Part shown: piece by piece, positions 1 through 8,802 of the stretch
Layout: every line of letters starts with the position of its first letter
How positions within the stretch are numbered: the first letter of the stretch is position 1
Assembly (NCBI GenBank): GCA_948473335.1
Contig: CAOKXF010000006.1
Span: 62,001-126,000 of the forward strand
Direction: 5' to 3'
Source: an uncultured Clostridium sp.
Lineage (GTDB): Bacteria; Bacillota; Clostridia; TANB77; CAG-508
Length of the DNA stretch: 64,000 nucleotides
Notes under the pieces: model-generated
Database searches by the model: none
The model's input: only the letters and a program-made list of their open reading frames with translations
What the model was told of the DNA's origin: nothing
Translations under genes and position numbers: made by a program

Positions 1-407
1 TAATTTCTTGGGTATTTCACTTTAAATGGTATTCTCGTATTTAATTCTTTTTGTTCTTTTTCTATTTCTTCTATATCTTCTATTTTTAATTTCTTTAACA
101 TTTGTAAAAATGTGGCATGTTTCATTATATTTTCTTCTGTATCTGGTACTAAATATGAATATATTGAACTTGCTTTTGTATATTTCTCTTCTATTGTGTT
201 TAGTCTATTTGTTGGTGATAATAATATTTCTATATCTTTTATTGGTACATATCTATATTGTCTATATCTATTTATTCCATTTGTTTTCGTTGTTCTGAAA
301 TTTAGTGGTTCTAATATTTTTAATGTTTCTGGTACATTTTCTAAATCTAATCCTATATATTCTAATTTTTTCTTTATATCACTTTCGTTTTCGTTCTTTT
401 TTTTCAT
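1..407 (-). CDS. Conserved hypothetical protein, 3' part outside window
   Basis: Reading the minus strand from an ATG at 407 gives 135 open codons to the window edge, so the gene is cut at its C-terminal side. The start is preceded by AAGGTGTG. The visible protein is soluble and highly charged, beginning MKKKNENESDIKKKL, and rich in Lys, Glu, Ile and Asn; no membrane segment or catalytic motif stands out. It lies upstream of nothing obvious and about 90 bases before the 3' end of the transglutaminase gene on the same strand. I do not recognise the family. It is supported as a gene by its length, a reasonable ribosome binding site and A-ending codon use like that of its neighbours. Confidence 0.6.
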   Translation of the reverse strand, partial: MKKKNENESDIKKKLEYIGLDLENVPETLKILEPLNFRTTKTNGINRYRQYRYVPIKDIEILLSPTNRLNTIEEKYTKASSIYSYLVPDTEENIMKHATFLQMLKKLKIEDIEEIEKEQKELNTRIPFKVKYPRN

Positions 408-499
408 TTCACACCTTCTTATTGTTCTTTTGTTTTCTTTGCTATTTAGAAAATTTTATTCTTATGAAATTTTATCACAATTATGTTGATTTTTCAATC

Positions 500-1609
500 T
501 TATTGTTTATAATTTTCTTCACTTAATTCAGGAAATATATACTCTTTTCCCCCTTCTATAAATTGGGAACTTAGTATATGGTCTTTGCTTATTTCTTTGC
601 TTCCTAATAAGAAATATTTGTATCTTGCTTTATTTGATATATATGCTGGTCCCTTCATTACTGGATCATCCCAAGTTACATCTACTGCATACCATGCTCC
701 ATCTAATTTTACGTAATTCCATGCATGACTTTCTGTTTCATTATTTGAATTTCTTCCTTCTCCTATTACTATTACATTTTCTATTTTGGCTTCGTCTAAT
801 AAGTATTTGTATGCTTTTGCATATCCTTCACATACACATTCCTTTTTTACTAATGCTCCATATATATTATATATGTTATTTTTTGATACACTCTGATCAT
901 ATGTTATTTGGTCTACTAAATAATCATGTATCATTTTTATTTTTTCATATTCACTTTTATTTTCTATGCTTGCTATTACTTCATCTCTTACCTTTTTGAT
1001 TTCTTGCTCAGCTATGTCTACTTCCTCTTTCGTATTGTATCCTTTTGCTAAATAATTTGCTTCTTTATTACTATTTAAAAAAACTTCATATTTAGTTTCA
1101 AATTTACTAGTTGTTGTTTGTATATTTATGTACATATTTTTTGGATTTAAATAAAATATTTCTGGATTATCATATGAATATGTCTCTATTGCTGCTTGAT
1201 AATATCCTTGTAGCTTTTCTTCTCCTCCTTCTTCTTCTAATAATTTGTTAAATGTTTTTCCGAAATTTATTGTATATGTTCCTGTTTTCATATTCTCTTT
1301 ATTTTCTAATAATTTATTATATATTATTTTTGAATAATTTTCTAATTGCTCATAATAATAATATCTGTTTATTTCTCCTGAATTTGCTATTATTTCATCT
1401 AACTTTTGTGGCTTATCTAATTCTCCATTATCTTCTTCTTTTCCATATATTATTTCTTTTACTTTTGCATATCCATCCTGTAATATTTGTAATGCTTTTT
1501 CATCTTCTTTATTTATTTCTGTATATACAATTAATCCAAATACTATCATTATTGCTATTGATATAATTGTTGATATTATTGATAGTGTTATTTTTATTAT
1601 TTTTTTCAT
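500..1609 (-). CDS. Membrane-anchored transglutaminase-like domain protein
   Basis: A 369-residue protein with one N-terminal membrane segment (about residues 5-30) and an extracytoplasmic domain ending in a transglutaminase/protease-like core. The expected Cys-His-Asp triad is visible: Cys in CEGYAKAY near residue 260, His in SHAWNYV near 295, and Asp in YAVDVTWDDP near 310. In Firmicutes such proteins are usually anchored enzymes of unknown substrate, possibly acting on wall or spore-surface proteins; the substrate cannot be read here. I chose the ATG at 1609 because AAAGGA lies 12 bases upstream, whereas the ATG at 1621 directly abuts the Shine-Dalgarno sequence. It is monocistronic as far as can be seen. 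Confidence 0.85.
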   Translation of the reverse strand: MKKIIKITLSIISTIISIAIMIVFGLIVYTEINKEDEKALQILQDGYAKVKEIIYGKEEDNGELDKPQKLDEIIANSGEINRYYYYEQLENYSKIIYNKLLENKENMKTGTYTINFGKTFNKLLEEEGGEEKLQGYYQAAIETYSYDNPEIFYLNPKNMYINIQTTTSKFETKYEVFLNSNKEANYLAKGYNTKEEVDIAEQEIKKVRDEVIASIENKSEYEKIKMIHDYLVDQITYDQSVSKNNIYNIYGALVKKECVCEGYAKAYKYLLDEAKIENVIVIGEGRNSNNETESHAWNYVKLDGAWYAVDVTWDDPVMKGPAYISNKARYKYFLLGSKEISKDHILSSQFIEGGKEYIFPELSEENYKQ

Positions 1610-1787
1610 TTCTAAAATCATTCCTTTCCAAAGGTAATATCTGAATAAAAAACTGTCTAATTTTTGATATATACAACCCTCTTTTTTTCTTTTGCTGTTA
1701 TTTTTACTTTTTTATAATATCATATGAAGCTTAAAAAGTCTACTATATAACACCACTTTATTCTTATTTTCTTTATTTAAATTTTAG

Positions 1788-1834
1788 AAATGCTCTAATT
1801 ATTAGACCTATTCTTTCTAATAATTAGAGCATTT
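1788..1834 (-). terminator. Hairpin terminator after the P-type ATPase gene
   Basis: Perfect 19-base arms (1788-1806 and 1816-1834) around a 9-base loop, starting 14 bases past the ATPase stop codon. The T-tract on the minus strand is weak (CTAAAATTTAAAT), so termination strength is uncertain, but position and symmetry fit a transcription terminator. Confidence 0.65.
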
Positions 1835-1847
1835 CATAATTATATTA

Positions 1848-4577
1848 TTATTTTTCATCCTTTGTTGTATTTATTTTTAGTAATTTGAATATTTCTACTA
1901 TTACTACTGGTATTAATATCAGTACTATTATTTCTAATACATTTCCTACCGGTAATATTGGTATACTAAATATAGTTCTTAATGCTGGTATAAATAGTAT
2001 TATTAAAACTAATGCTAATGATGCTAAAACTGCTAATATTAATTTGCTGTTGTTAAATACTTTTGTTTTGAATAATGAATTTTTGTTATCTCTTATATTA
2101 AATACATGTACTAATTCTAGTAATGATAATGTTATAAATGCCATTGTTTGACCTACTTCTACTTTAGATTCATCTAATGTTAATCCTGCTATTGGTGTAT
2201 TGGTTGTTGCTAGTCCTATGATAAATGCTGCTAATGTTACTACTCCTACCATTATTCCTTGGTATATTATTCTAAATACCATTCCTTTTGTAAATACTCC
2301 TTGTGATGGCTTTAGTGGCTTTCTTTGCATAATATCTTTATTTGCTGGGTCAAATGCTAATGCTAATGCTGGTAAACTGTCTGTTACTAAATTTATCCAT
2401 AATATATGAATTGGTAATAATACTTCTATTAGTGTACTATCTACTATTCCAAACCATTTTGCAAATAATGGAGTTAGCAGGGTTGCTAGAAATAATGTTA
2501 TTACTTCTCCTATATTACATGATATTAAAAATTGTATTACTTTTAATATGTTATCATAGATTCTTCTGCCTTCTTCTACTGCTGATACTACTGTTGCAAA
2601 ATTGTCATCTGTTAATATTACATCTGCTGCTTCTTTTGCTACTTCTGTTCCTACTTTTCCCATTGCACATCCTATGTCTGCTGTTTTTAGTGCTGGACTG
2701 TCATTTACTCCATCACCTGTCATTGCAACTATTTCTCCATTTGCTTGCCATGCCTTTACTATTCTTACTTTGTGTTCTGGTGATACTCTTGCATATACAG
2801 AATATTGTCTTATATTTTTAGCTAAATCTTCATCTGTCATTTTTTCTAGTTCTGCCCCTGTTATTGCTTCATTTTCATTTTCTAATATTCCTAATTGCTT
2901 TGCTATCGATGTTGCTGTTATTTTATGGTCTCCTGTTATCATTACTGTTTTTATTCCTGCTGTCTTACATTTTTCCACTGCCTTTTTTGCTTCTTGTCTT
3001 GGTGGGTCTATCATTCCTACCATTCCTAAAAATATTAAATCATTTTCTAAATTTTCTATTTCTTCTTTTGTTGGTTTATGTTCTATCTCTTTATATCCAA
3101 ATGCTAGCACTCTTAAAGCATCTTTTGCCATTTCTTCATTTTTTTCTTCTATTTCTTTTTTATATCTTTCTAAGTCTTCTCTTATATTTCCATTTAATCC
3201 ATATCCTTTACATCTTTTTAATAATTCGTCTATTCCTCCTTTTGTGAATACTCTATATAGGTTATCATTAATTTTGTGTACAGTTGTCATTAATTTTCTA
3301 TCTGAGTCGAATGGCACTTCTGCTACTCTTGGCATATCTTCATATATGCTTGAATCTAATTTTAAATTAAATGCCATTTCTGTTAGTGCTGTTTCTGTTG
3401 GGTCTCCTGCAAGTGTTCCATCTTCTAATATTTTTGTGTCATTACATAATATTGCATTATATATTAACTGTTGTAATTCATGGTCCATTTCTACTTTTTC
3501 AATTTCTTGTAGTTTACTATTCCAAAATACTTTTTTTACTGTCATTTTGTTTTGTGTTAATGTTCCTGTTTTATCTGAACATATTACTGTACTACTTCCT
3601 AGAGTTTCTACTGCTGGCAATTTTTTTACTATTGCGTTTTTCTTTACCATCTTTTGTACACCTATTGCTAATACTATTGTTGATACTGCTACTAACCCTT
3701 CTGGTATTGCTGCTACTGCTAAACTTACTGCTGTCATAAACATATGAATTGGCTCTTTCCCTTGTATTATTCCTATTAAGAATATAAATATGCATATTAC
3801 TATTGCTGCTATTCCCAGTGTTTTTCCTAATTTATTTAGTTTGCTTTGTAATGGTGTTTCTTGTTCTTCTGTTGTATTTAACATTTCTGCTATTCTTCCT
3901 ACTTCTGTATTCATTCCTGTTTCTACTACTATTGCTTTTCCTCTTCCATATGTAATTAAACTTGATGAGAATAGCATGTTTGTTCTGTCTCCTACTCCTA
4001 TCTCTTTTGCTTCTATTGTATTTGTCATTTTCTCTACTGGTACTGATTCTCCTGTTAATGATGATTCTTGTGATTTTAGGTTGACTGATTCTATTAGTCT
4101 TAAATCTGCTGATATATAGTCTCCTGTTTCTATTTCTATTATGTCTCCTGGTACTAATTCTTTTGCTGGTATTACTTCTATTTTTCCGTTTCTTAATACT
4201 TTTGCTGCATGACTACTTAGCTTCTGTAATGCTTCTAGTGATTTCTCTGCTTTGTTTTCTTGTGCTACTCCTATTATTGCATTAACAATGACTACTATTA
4301 ATATTACTATTGTATCTGTTATTCCTTCTCCTTCTGCTATTCCTACTATACCTGATACTATAGCTGCTATTATTAGTATAATTATTGAAAAGTCTTTGAA
4401 TTGATTTAGTAATTTTTGTATTGTACTTTTCTTTTTCTTTTCTTTTAATTCGTTTAGTCCTATTTTTTCTTGTCTTTCTTTTACTTGTTCTATTGTTAAT
4501 CCTTGTTTTGTGTTTGTTTCTAAACTTTGTTCTGTTTCTTCTATTGTTTGATTAAACCAATTTTTTTGTTCTCTCAT
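1848..4577 (-). CDS. P-type cation-transporting ATPase (PMCA/SERCA-like), probable Ca2+/Mn2+ exporter
   Basis: A 909-residue P2-type ATPase that would pump divalent cations out of the cytoplasm using ATP. Domains in order: N-terminal cation ATPase domain; TM pair near residues 60-105; actuator domain with TGES near 174; TM segment with PEGL near 292; the phosphorylated Asp in DKTGTLT near 335; nucleotide-binding domain; hinge motif TGDGVND; and a C-terminal bundle of about six TM segments. Length and motifs match the calcium-translocating PMCA-type family of Firmicutes. The start ATG has an AAGGAGG box. The leader carries what looks like a yybP-ykoY Mn2+ riboswitch followed by a terminator hairpin, so manganese export is as likely as calcium export. 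Transported ion is inference. Confidence 0.93.
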   Translation of the reverse strand: MREQKNWFNQTIEETEQSLETNTKQGLTIEQVKERQEKIGLNELKEKKKKSTIQKLLNQFKDFSIIILIIAAIVSGIVGIAEGEGITDTIVILIVVIVNAIIGVAQENKAEKSLEALQKLSSHAAKVLRNGKIEVIPAKELVPGDIIEIETGDYISADLRLIESVNLKSQESSLTGESVPVEKMTNTIEAKEIGVGDRTNMLFSSSLITYGRGKAIVVETGMNTEVGRIAEMLNTTEEQETPLQSKLNKLGKTLGIAAIVICIFIFLIGIIQGKEPIHMFMTAVSLAVAAIPEGLVAVSTIVLAIGVQKMVKKNAIVKKLPAVETLGSSTVICSDKTGTLTQNKMTVKKVFWNSKLQEIEKVEMDHELQQLIYNAILCNDTKILEDGTLAGDPTETALTEMAFNLKLDSSIYEDMPRVAEVPFDSDRKLMTTVHKINDNLYRVFTKGGIDELLKRCKGYGLNGNIREDLERYKKEIEEKNEEMAKDALRVLAFGYKEIEHKPTKEEIENLENDLIFLGMVGMIDPPRQEAKKAVEKCKTAGIKTVMITGDHKITATSIAKQLGILENENEAITGAELEKMTDEDLAKNIRQYSVYARVSPEHKVRIVKAWQANGEIVAMTGDGVNDSPALKTADIGCAMGKVGTEVAKEAADVILTDDNFATVVSAVEEGRRIYDNILKVIQFLISCNIGEVITLFLATLLTPLFAKWFGIVDSTLIEVLLPIHILWINLVTDSLPALALAFDPANKDIMQRKPLKPSQGVFTKGMVFRIIYQGIMVGVVTLAAFIIGLATTNTPIAGLTLDESKVEVGQTMAFITLSLLELVHVFNIRDNKNSLFKTKVFNNSKLILAVLASLALVLIILFIPALRTIFSIPILPVGNVLEIIVLILIPVVIVEIFKLLKINTTKDEK

Positions 4578-4631
4578 TTTTTCCTCCTTTTTTATTTTAC
4601 TTTTTATATTATTAACTATTTATAAAAAATT

Positions 4632-4684
4632 AGACTTTTAAAAGAGCTTGGAACTGTTTTTTTGTTCCTCTCTTTTAAAAGTCT
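4632..4684 (-). terminator. Riboswitch-controlled terminator in the ATPase leader
   Basis: Perfect 15-base arms (4632-4646 and 4670-4684) with an inner GGAAC/GTTCC helix, followed on the minus strand by AATTTTTTATA. Its upstream arm contains CTTTTAA, which is also the 3' side of helix P1 of the riboswitch at 4675-4765, so the two structures are mutually exclusive. That is the classic layout of a transcriptional ON switch. Confidence 0.8.
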
Positions 4685-4765
4685 TGCTTCTTTATTTTAA
4701 AGTTTACTAACCAGATTTTCATCGCGATTGTTGATTAGCAAATTATAGCTACTCCCTTTTAATTT
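4675..4765 (-). promoter_or_regulatory. yybP-ykoY (manganese) riboswitch
   Basis: On the minus strand the leader reads TTAAAAGGGAGTAGC near its 5' end and GCAAGACTTTTAA at its 3' end. These match the conserved parts of the yybP-ykoY class, which has AAAGGGGAGUAGC and GCAAGACCUUU and binds Mn2+. The terminal bases pair as P1 (TTAAAAG with CTTTTAA). Inside are a helix TTTGCTAA/TTAGTAAA and a small hairpin CTTTA-AAA-TAAAG. The class is known upstream of P-type ATPases and other metal exporters. Recognition is by eye from the consensus; a covariance-model search would settle it. Confidence 0.75.
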
Positions 4766-4876
4766 ATTCTTTATTCTATTTTTTATTTGCTTTTTGTGCT
4801 TTTATATATTGTCATTTTATATCTTGTTGGTGAACTAAACTATTCTACAAATGCTAAGTTCGTTTTTTGAATGCTT

Positions 4877-4951
4877 TGGTGACCCCTACGGGAATCGAAC
4901 CCATGATTCCACCTTGAGAGGGTGGCGTCTTAACCGCTTGACCAAGGGGCC
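4877..4951 (-). tRNA. tRNA-Glu (anticodon CTC)
   Basis: On the minus strand a 75-base cloverleaf starts GGCCCCTTGGTC and ends with an encoded CCA. The acceptor stem GGCCCCT pairs with AGGGGTC (one G-T pair). The anticodon stem CCACC/GGTGG encloses loop CTCTCAA, giving anticodon CTC for GAG codons. The T arm contains GGGTTCGATTCCC. It is a lone tRNA gene, upstream of the riboswitch-ATPase unit. Confidence 0.93.
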
Positions 4952-5389
4952 CTCTTCCTTTATTCTTGTTATTTATATCATAAATCTCTTATTCAGTCAA
5001 TACGTATTTAAAAAAAGTATGCATTACCTTAAATTTCCTTAAATTTAACACTAAATTCCAGTGATGAATAGAATGGAATTTACTTTTATATTTAATCAAG
5101 TGTGTATTACTTTGTAGCTTTTCTAAACATATGTCGCACTCATTCGATATTAATAATGTTCGAAGTAAACTTACTTGTTGTTTTACTATTCAATACATAT
5201 TTGTACCTTCAATGTTCTGCAAATCAGTGTATGCTTACTCCTGCAACTGTTCTACTAATGGGTGCGGATATGCGCCCATTAGCAAACAAGCTGCTTTTTA
5301 AAGAAAAATATATATGCTTATTGTTCTCCATATAAGAAAGGTGTTCACTTGTGAAATCGAAGATTTCGATGCACACATGTATAGAATAT
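4952..5389. other. Intergenic region with hairpins and a palindromic repeat
   Basis: No convincing gene is seen in this 438-base gap; the open frames are short and lack ribosome binding sites. It holds an inverted repeat TAAATTCCA/TGGAATTTA (5052-5082), a 50-base near-palindrome shared with the adk-secY gap (5244-5293), and a short GAAATC-GAA-GATTTC hairpin near 5353. The promoter of tRNA-Glu must also lie here. Confidence 0.6.
5244..5293. repeat. 50-bp palindromic repeat, copy 1
   Basis: An imperfect 50-base palindrome with core ACTAATGGGTGCGGATATGC and right arm GCCCATTAGCAAACAAGCTG. It matches the two copies at 44084-44133 and 44202-44250 in length and sequence, including the terminal CAAGCTG. 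It is followed by CTTTTTAAAG on the plus strand. Confidence 0.75.
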
Positions 5390-6106
5390 TTAATCTATTA
5401 TATTTAGAGTATCTTCATATGATTTTATACCTTCCAAATTATAATATGTTGATGGTATTTGACCCACTATCACATTTTCTACAAGTAAAACTTGGTTTGA
5501 AATATTTGAATACAAATCTTTATATGCAGATAAAATCTTTACATTACAGTCAATTTGAAGATATACTCTATGTAATGTTTGATTTATTCCTTTAGATATA
5601 AATTCACTACGTAATTCTGTATCAACTGTTCCTAGTAACACTACATTCATTTTTACTTTTGGACCTGTTCCAGAAAATAAACTTATTCCCGAAAAACTCC
5701 CTAAAGGAATATTAATTTGATTCTCTCTAGAATTGCTCAATTCTCTTTGCACTAAATTAGCAATATCTGAAATAATTTCATTTATTTCAGATATATTTGA
5801 GTTTATCATTGTTATGTTTCCATTATTATCTTTCTCAATTTTAAACATATTTCCATAAGTATGTTGTTTCATTACTACTGTTGATTGTTCATTTGTAATT
5901 ATTGTTGCCAGTGACTTCGCTGATTCTAGTCCTAACTGTTCATATATCGGATTCACATAGTTTAATATTATATTAACTGTTTCAAATGCTATAATTGCTA
6001 TAATAGCTAATTTGCCAATTTTAACTTGCCTTTTTTTATTACTACTTATATCTGTTTTCTTTAGCTTCCCTATTCTTAATCTCTTTCTTGAATAAATCTT
6101 ATACAT
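5390..6106 (-). CDS. yunB: Sporulation protein YunB
   Basis: A 238-residue protein with a short basic N-terminus, a membrane segment at about residues 28-48, and the YunB-type extracytoplasmic domain. Diagnostic stretches are INIPLGSFSGISLFSGTGPK, the following GTVDTELRSEFISKGINQT and HRVYLQIDCNV, and the C-terminal VIVGQIPSTYYN. YunB is expressed in the mother cell and needed for efficient sporulation in Bacillus subtilis; its biochemical role is unknown. It neighbours the sipL-like coat gene on the same strand, 116 bases downstream of it. The TA-rich upstream gap offers only a modest ribosome binding site (AAAAGAG). Confidence 0.92.
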   Translation of the reverse strand: MYKIYSRKRLRIGKLKKTDISSNKKRQVKIGKLAIIAIIAFETVNIILNYVNPIYEQLGLESAKSLATIITNEQSTVVMKQHTYGNMFKIEKDNNGNITMINSNISEINEIISDIANLVQRELSNSRENQINIPLGSFSGISLFSGTGPKVKMNVVLLGTVDTELRSEFISKGINQTLHRVYLQIDCNVKILSAYKDLYSNISNQVLLVENVIVGQIPSTYYNLEGIKSYEDTLNIID

Positions 6107-6222
6107 TATTTACTCTTTTCTAATATATTTTTATTTATACAACTTACAAGTGTTTAAAATATTCTCTATAAAATTTTATATTATCCAAATACTTACATAA
6201 AGCTTACAATATTTTTAAATAT

Positions 6223-7770
6223 CTATACAAGACTTGCTCTTGTTCTAACTGTCTTTGGAATATATAATTTTTCTCCTGCTATTATTTTATTTGCATCTTC
6301 AATACCATTTACTCTAGCAATATCATCTACTGTACTCTTAAATTGCTTTGCTATCTTCCATAATGTGTCTCCTGATTTTACAACATATATAACAACACTA
6401 TAATCTTGCTCATCTTCTCCTTCTTCTTCATTAACTGCATCAATTATATCTAATTGTATATCATCATACCTATCCATACCAAATTCCACATCTACATTAC
6501 AGTTTATATCTCCTCCTGATTGCACTATGAAATCCTTTGACTTAACTTCCATTTCTGTATTTAATGTTGTATTTTCTGGCACATTTACATTATCAACTGT
6601 AAACTCAAATGGAATTTTCACGTTTTTACTACTTACACCTATACTTGAATTATCTGTATATGTTATTAATAAACTTAACTCTCCTTGGTACTTTACTCTT
6701 GTATTCATTCTATTTTCTTCTTGAATAACAGGTGTCACTTCAACATTTATTATTCTATTGTCCCCTATTTCTGGTACATTAACTTTTTCCCTTACACTTA
6801 ACATTTCTTTTCTCTTAGTTTTATTTGCCATTGTTCTTACTGTATTTCTTGTATATTCCAAATTACTACATATACTATATAAATCTTCTATTATACTAAG
6901 TTCCTTTTCTTCATAGCTTTGACATAAAATCTCTATTTCCATTTCTACATATATTGAATGATCTTCTATACTATTTGGCTTTATTATTATATTTTTTATT
7001 TCAAATGTTGAATCACATATATTATCTTCTGAAACATTTTGTATATCTACAAATCCTACAATAGGTAATTTTCCTGTAACTGTACTTACTCTATTATCTT
7101 CTGTCAAATACATTATTTGTATTTCTGCTTCTGCTTTTGCCAATATTTTATTGTAGCTTACTTTGATATCTTTATCTACTAATCTTACATTTGCCTTTAA
7201 AATCTCTGCTAGATTATCTGTATTGTCTATTGACATCGTTTCTTTTAAATATGTCTTTGTTTCACCATTTCCTACTAATGTATTTATTTTATATGTTGGT
7301 TTTAATGTTTGTATATTACTATTGTTTATTTCTGAAATTACATTTGTTTCTTCACTTGCGAATACTTTGACTTTTGTCTCTACAGTTGCCTTTACATTTA
7401 TTTTTCTTCCATTCAATACTTTACACTCTATTATTTTTATATTTGTTTCTAATATAGCTTTCATTTCTTCTTTGCACTCAGGAATTACAAAGTTTTCTGA
7501 AAAATCTAAATTTGTATTAATTCCTCTAATTTTATCTTCACTATTATCTGCTAAATACATAATATATATATTTATATTTCCATCAATTCTTACTTTTCCA
7601 TCTAATACTTCCTTTTTATATATGCTTATTATTCCACTTGTATCTATTGTATTTAATATATCTGGCTTAGCATCTGGTACTATCATATCACCTTGTACAA
7701 TTATTGTTTCTTTCTTTTCACATATTAATTTGTTTAATGTTAGTTGCTCTTTATTTACATCTACAACCAT
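6223..7770 (-). CDS. sipL: SipL-like spore coat morphogenetic protein (SPOCS/DUF3794 plus LysM)
   Basis: A 515-residue protein with about three DUF3794 (SPOCS) repeats over residues 1-430 and a C-terminal LysM domain (YVVKSGDTLWKIAKQF through GEKLYIPK, about 455-505). This order and length match SipL of Clostridioides difficile, which binds SpoIVA through its LysM domain to build the coat layer on the forespore surface. No signal peptide is seen, as expected for a mother-cell cytosolic coat protein. An acidic linker (NEEEGEDEQD) precedes LysM. The ATG at 7770 immediately follows a long hairpin that contains the Shine-Dalgarno sequence. Assignment to SipL rather than another SPOCS protein rests on architecture. 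Confidence 0.85.
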   Translation of the reverse strand: MVVDVNKEQLTLNKLICEKKETIIVQGDMIVPDAKPDILNTIDTSGIISIYKKEVLDGKVRIDGNINIYIMYLADNSEDKIRGINTNLDFSENFVIPECKEEMKAILETNIKIIECKVLNGRKINVKATVETKVKVFASEETNVISEINNSNIQTLKPTYKINTLVGNGETKTYLKETMSIDNTDNLAEILKANVRLVDKDIKVSYNKILAKAEAEIQIMYLTEDNRVSTVTGKLPIVGFVDIQNVSEDNICDSTFEIKNIIIKPNSIEDHSIYVEMEIEILCQSYEEKELSIIEDLYSICSNLEYTRNTVRTMANKTKRKEMLSVREKVNVPEIGDNRIINVEVTPVIQEENRMNTRVKYQGELSLLITYTDNSSIGVSSKNVKIPFEFTVDNVNVPENTTLNTEMEVKSKDFIVQSGGDINCNVDVEFGMDRYDDIQLDIIDAVNEEEGEDEQDYSVVIYVVKSGDTLWKIAKQFKSTVDDIARVNGIEDANKIIAGEKLYIPKTVRTRASLV

Positions 7771-7825
7771 AATTAATCCCTCCTTAAATATATCTTTACC
7801 ACAATATATTTATGAGGGATTAATT
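7771..7825 (-). promoter_or_regulatory. Hairpin sequestering the sipL ribosome binding site
   Basis: On the minus strand AATTAATCCCTC (7814-7825) pairs perfectly with GAGGGATTAATT (7771-7782). A second helix of eight pairs (AAATATAT with ATATATTT) closes a 10-base loop. The 3' arm contains the GGAGGG ribosome binding site and ends directly before the ATG. The structure should block initiation unless it is opened or processed, or unless transcription starts inside it. Confidence 0.75.
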
Positions 7826-7917
7826 TTATTCCTATTTTATATTAAATTTAACAACAAGTTTATTTTTTTTATTCACAAATTAGAATTTTTTATGTATCTT
7901 TGTTTCTTAAAAAAGTT

Positions 7918-8739
7918 TTATTCGTTTGTTTTAATTCTTACTGCTCCTACTCCTCCATCTATTTCTATATAGTTATCTCCGTTTCCTATATTTGTATCTG
8001 TTTTTATACTTTCTCCATTTAAACTCATCTCACCAATGCCTCTATCTAAAGAAAATGTATAATTATCTGCTCCTCCTATTAATTTTAATTCTATCTCTCC
8101 TACTCCACAGTCTATCTTACTCTTTCCCTTAATTTCTCCAGAATATTCTAATCTTCCTACTCCCGCTTCTGCTTTTAAATTATTCAAATCTGCATTCTCT
8201 ATTATTACTTCTCCTGCACCACATTCTATATCTGCTCTCTCTGCTTTTATATTACTCATTGTTACTTTTCCTGCTCCAAAATCTAAATCTATAATTCTAC
8301 TTTCTAAGTATTGAATATCTGCTCTTCCTGCTCCAAAGTCAAGCTCTGTTTTTTCTAATTTCATTGTTTCTGGTACATATATTATTAATACAGGTGTCTC
8401 ATTATATAATCCCCATGATTTTCCTACATTACTTATTTTCAATGTTTTTCCATCTTGTTTTATTTTCCAGTCTTCATTTACTTTTTCTGCTTCAACTTTC
8501 AATGTTTCTCCTGATTTTATTGTCAACTCCGCATATTTTATATCTAATTTTATATTTTCTATATCTTGATATTCTTCACTATATGTTATCATCTCTACAT
8601 TTCTTCCCATTATGTTTCCTATTTGATTTATTCCCATTAATGAGCAAACTCCAAATACTATCCAACCAATTATATTAATTGTTAGAAATATTCCAAATCC
8701 TATTGCTAAATATTTTATTATTTTTTGTGCTTGTTTCAT
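7918..8739 (-). CDS. Membrane-anchored DUF4097-type beta-strand repeat protein
   Basis: A 273-residue protein with an N-terminal membrane segment (about residues 10-38) and an extracytoplasmic beta-helix-like domain. The domain is built of short repeats of the type LDFGAGxxxI, IECGAGEVII, DCGVGEIEL and DGGVGAVRI, typical of DUF4097 adhesin-like proteins. These often sit beside LiaF-like or PspC-like genes of envelope stress systems; that link is inference from context. GTG at 8751 was passed over because GGAGG lies inside that extension; ATG at 8739 has GGAGG at proper spacing. It follows the LiaF-like gene by 63 bases and is probably co-transcribed with it. Confidence 0.85.
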   Translation of the reverse strand: MKQAQKIIKYLAIGFGIFLTINIIGWIVFGVCSLMGINQIGNIMGRNVEMITYSEEYQDIENIKLDIKYAELTIKSGETLKVEAEKVNEDWKIKQDGKTLKISNVGKSWGLYNETPVLIIYVPETMKLEKTELDFGAGRADIQYLESRIIDLDFGAGKVTMSNIKAERADIECGAGEVIIENADLNNLKAEAGVGRLEYSGEIKGKSKIDCGVGEIELKLIGGADNYTFSLDRGIGEMSLNGESIKTDTNIGNGDNYIEIDGGVGAVRIKTNE

Positions 8740-8802
8740 CTTAACCTCCACTTTTATTTTCTTATATATCTATTTCCTATCTAATTACAAGCAAATAGAA
8801 TT

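Noticed and set aside
2602..3747. A 381-codon plus-strand open frame inside the P-type ATPase gene
   Set aside because: It is the antisense shadow of a strongly conserved ATPase; its length is a by-product of the Ser/Thr/Ala-rich complement of the A-ending codons.
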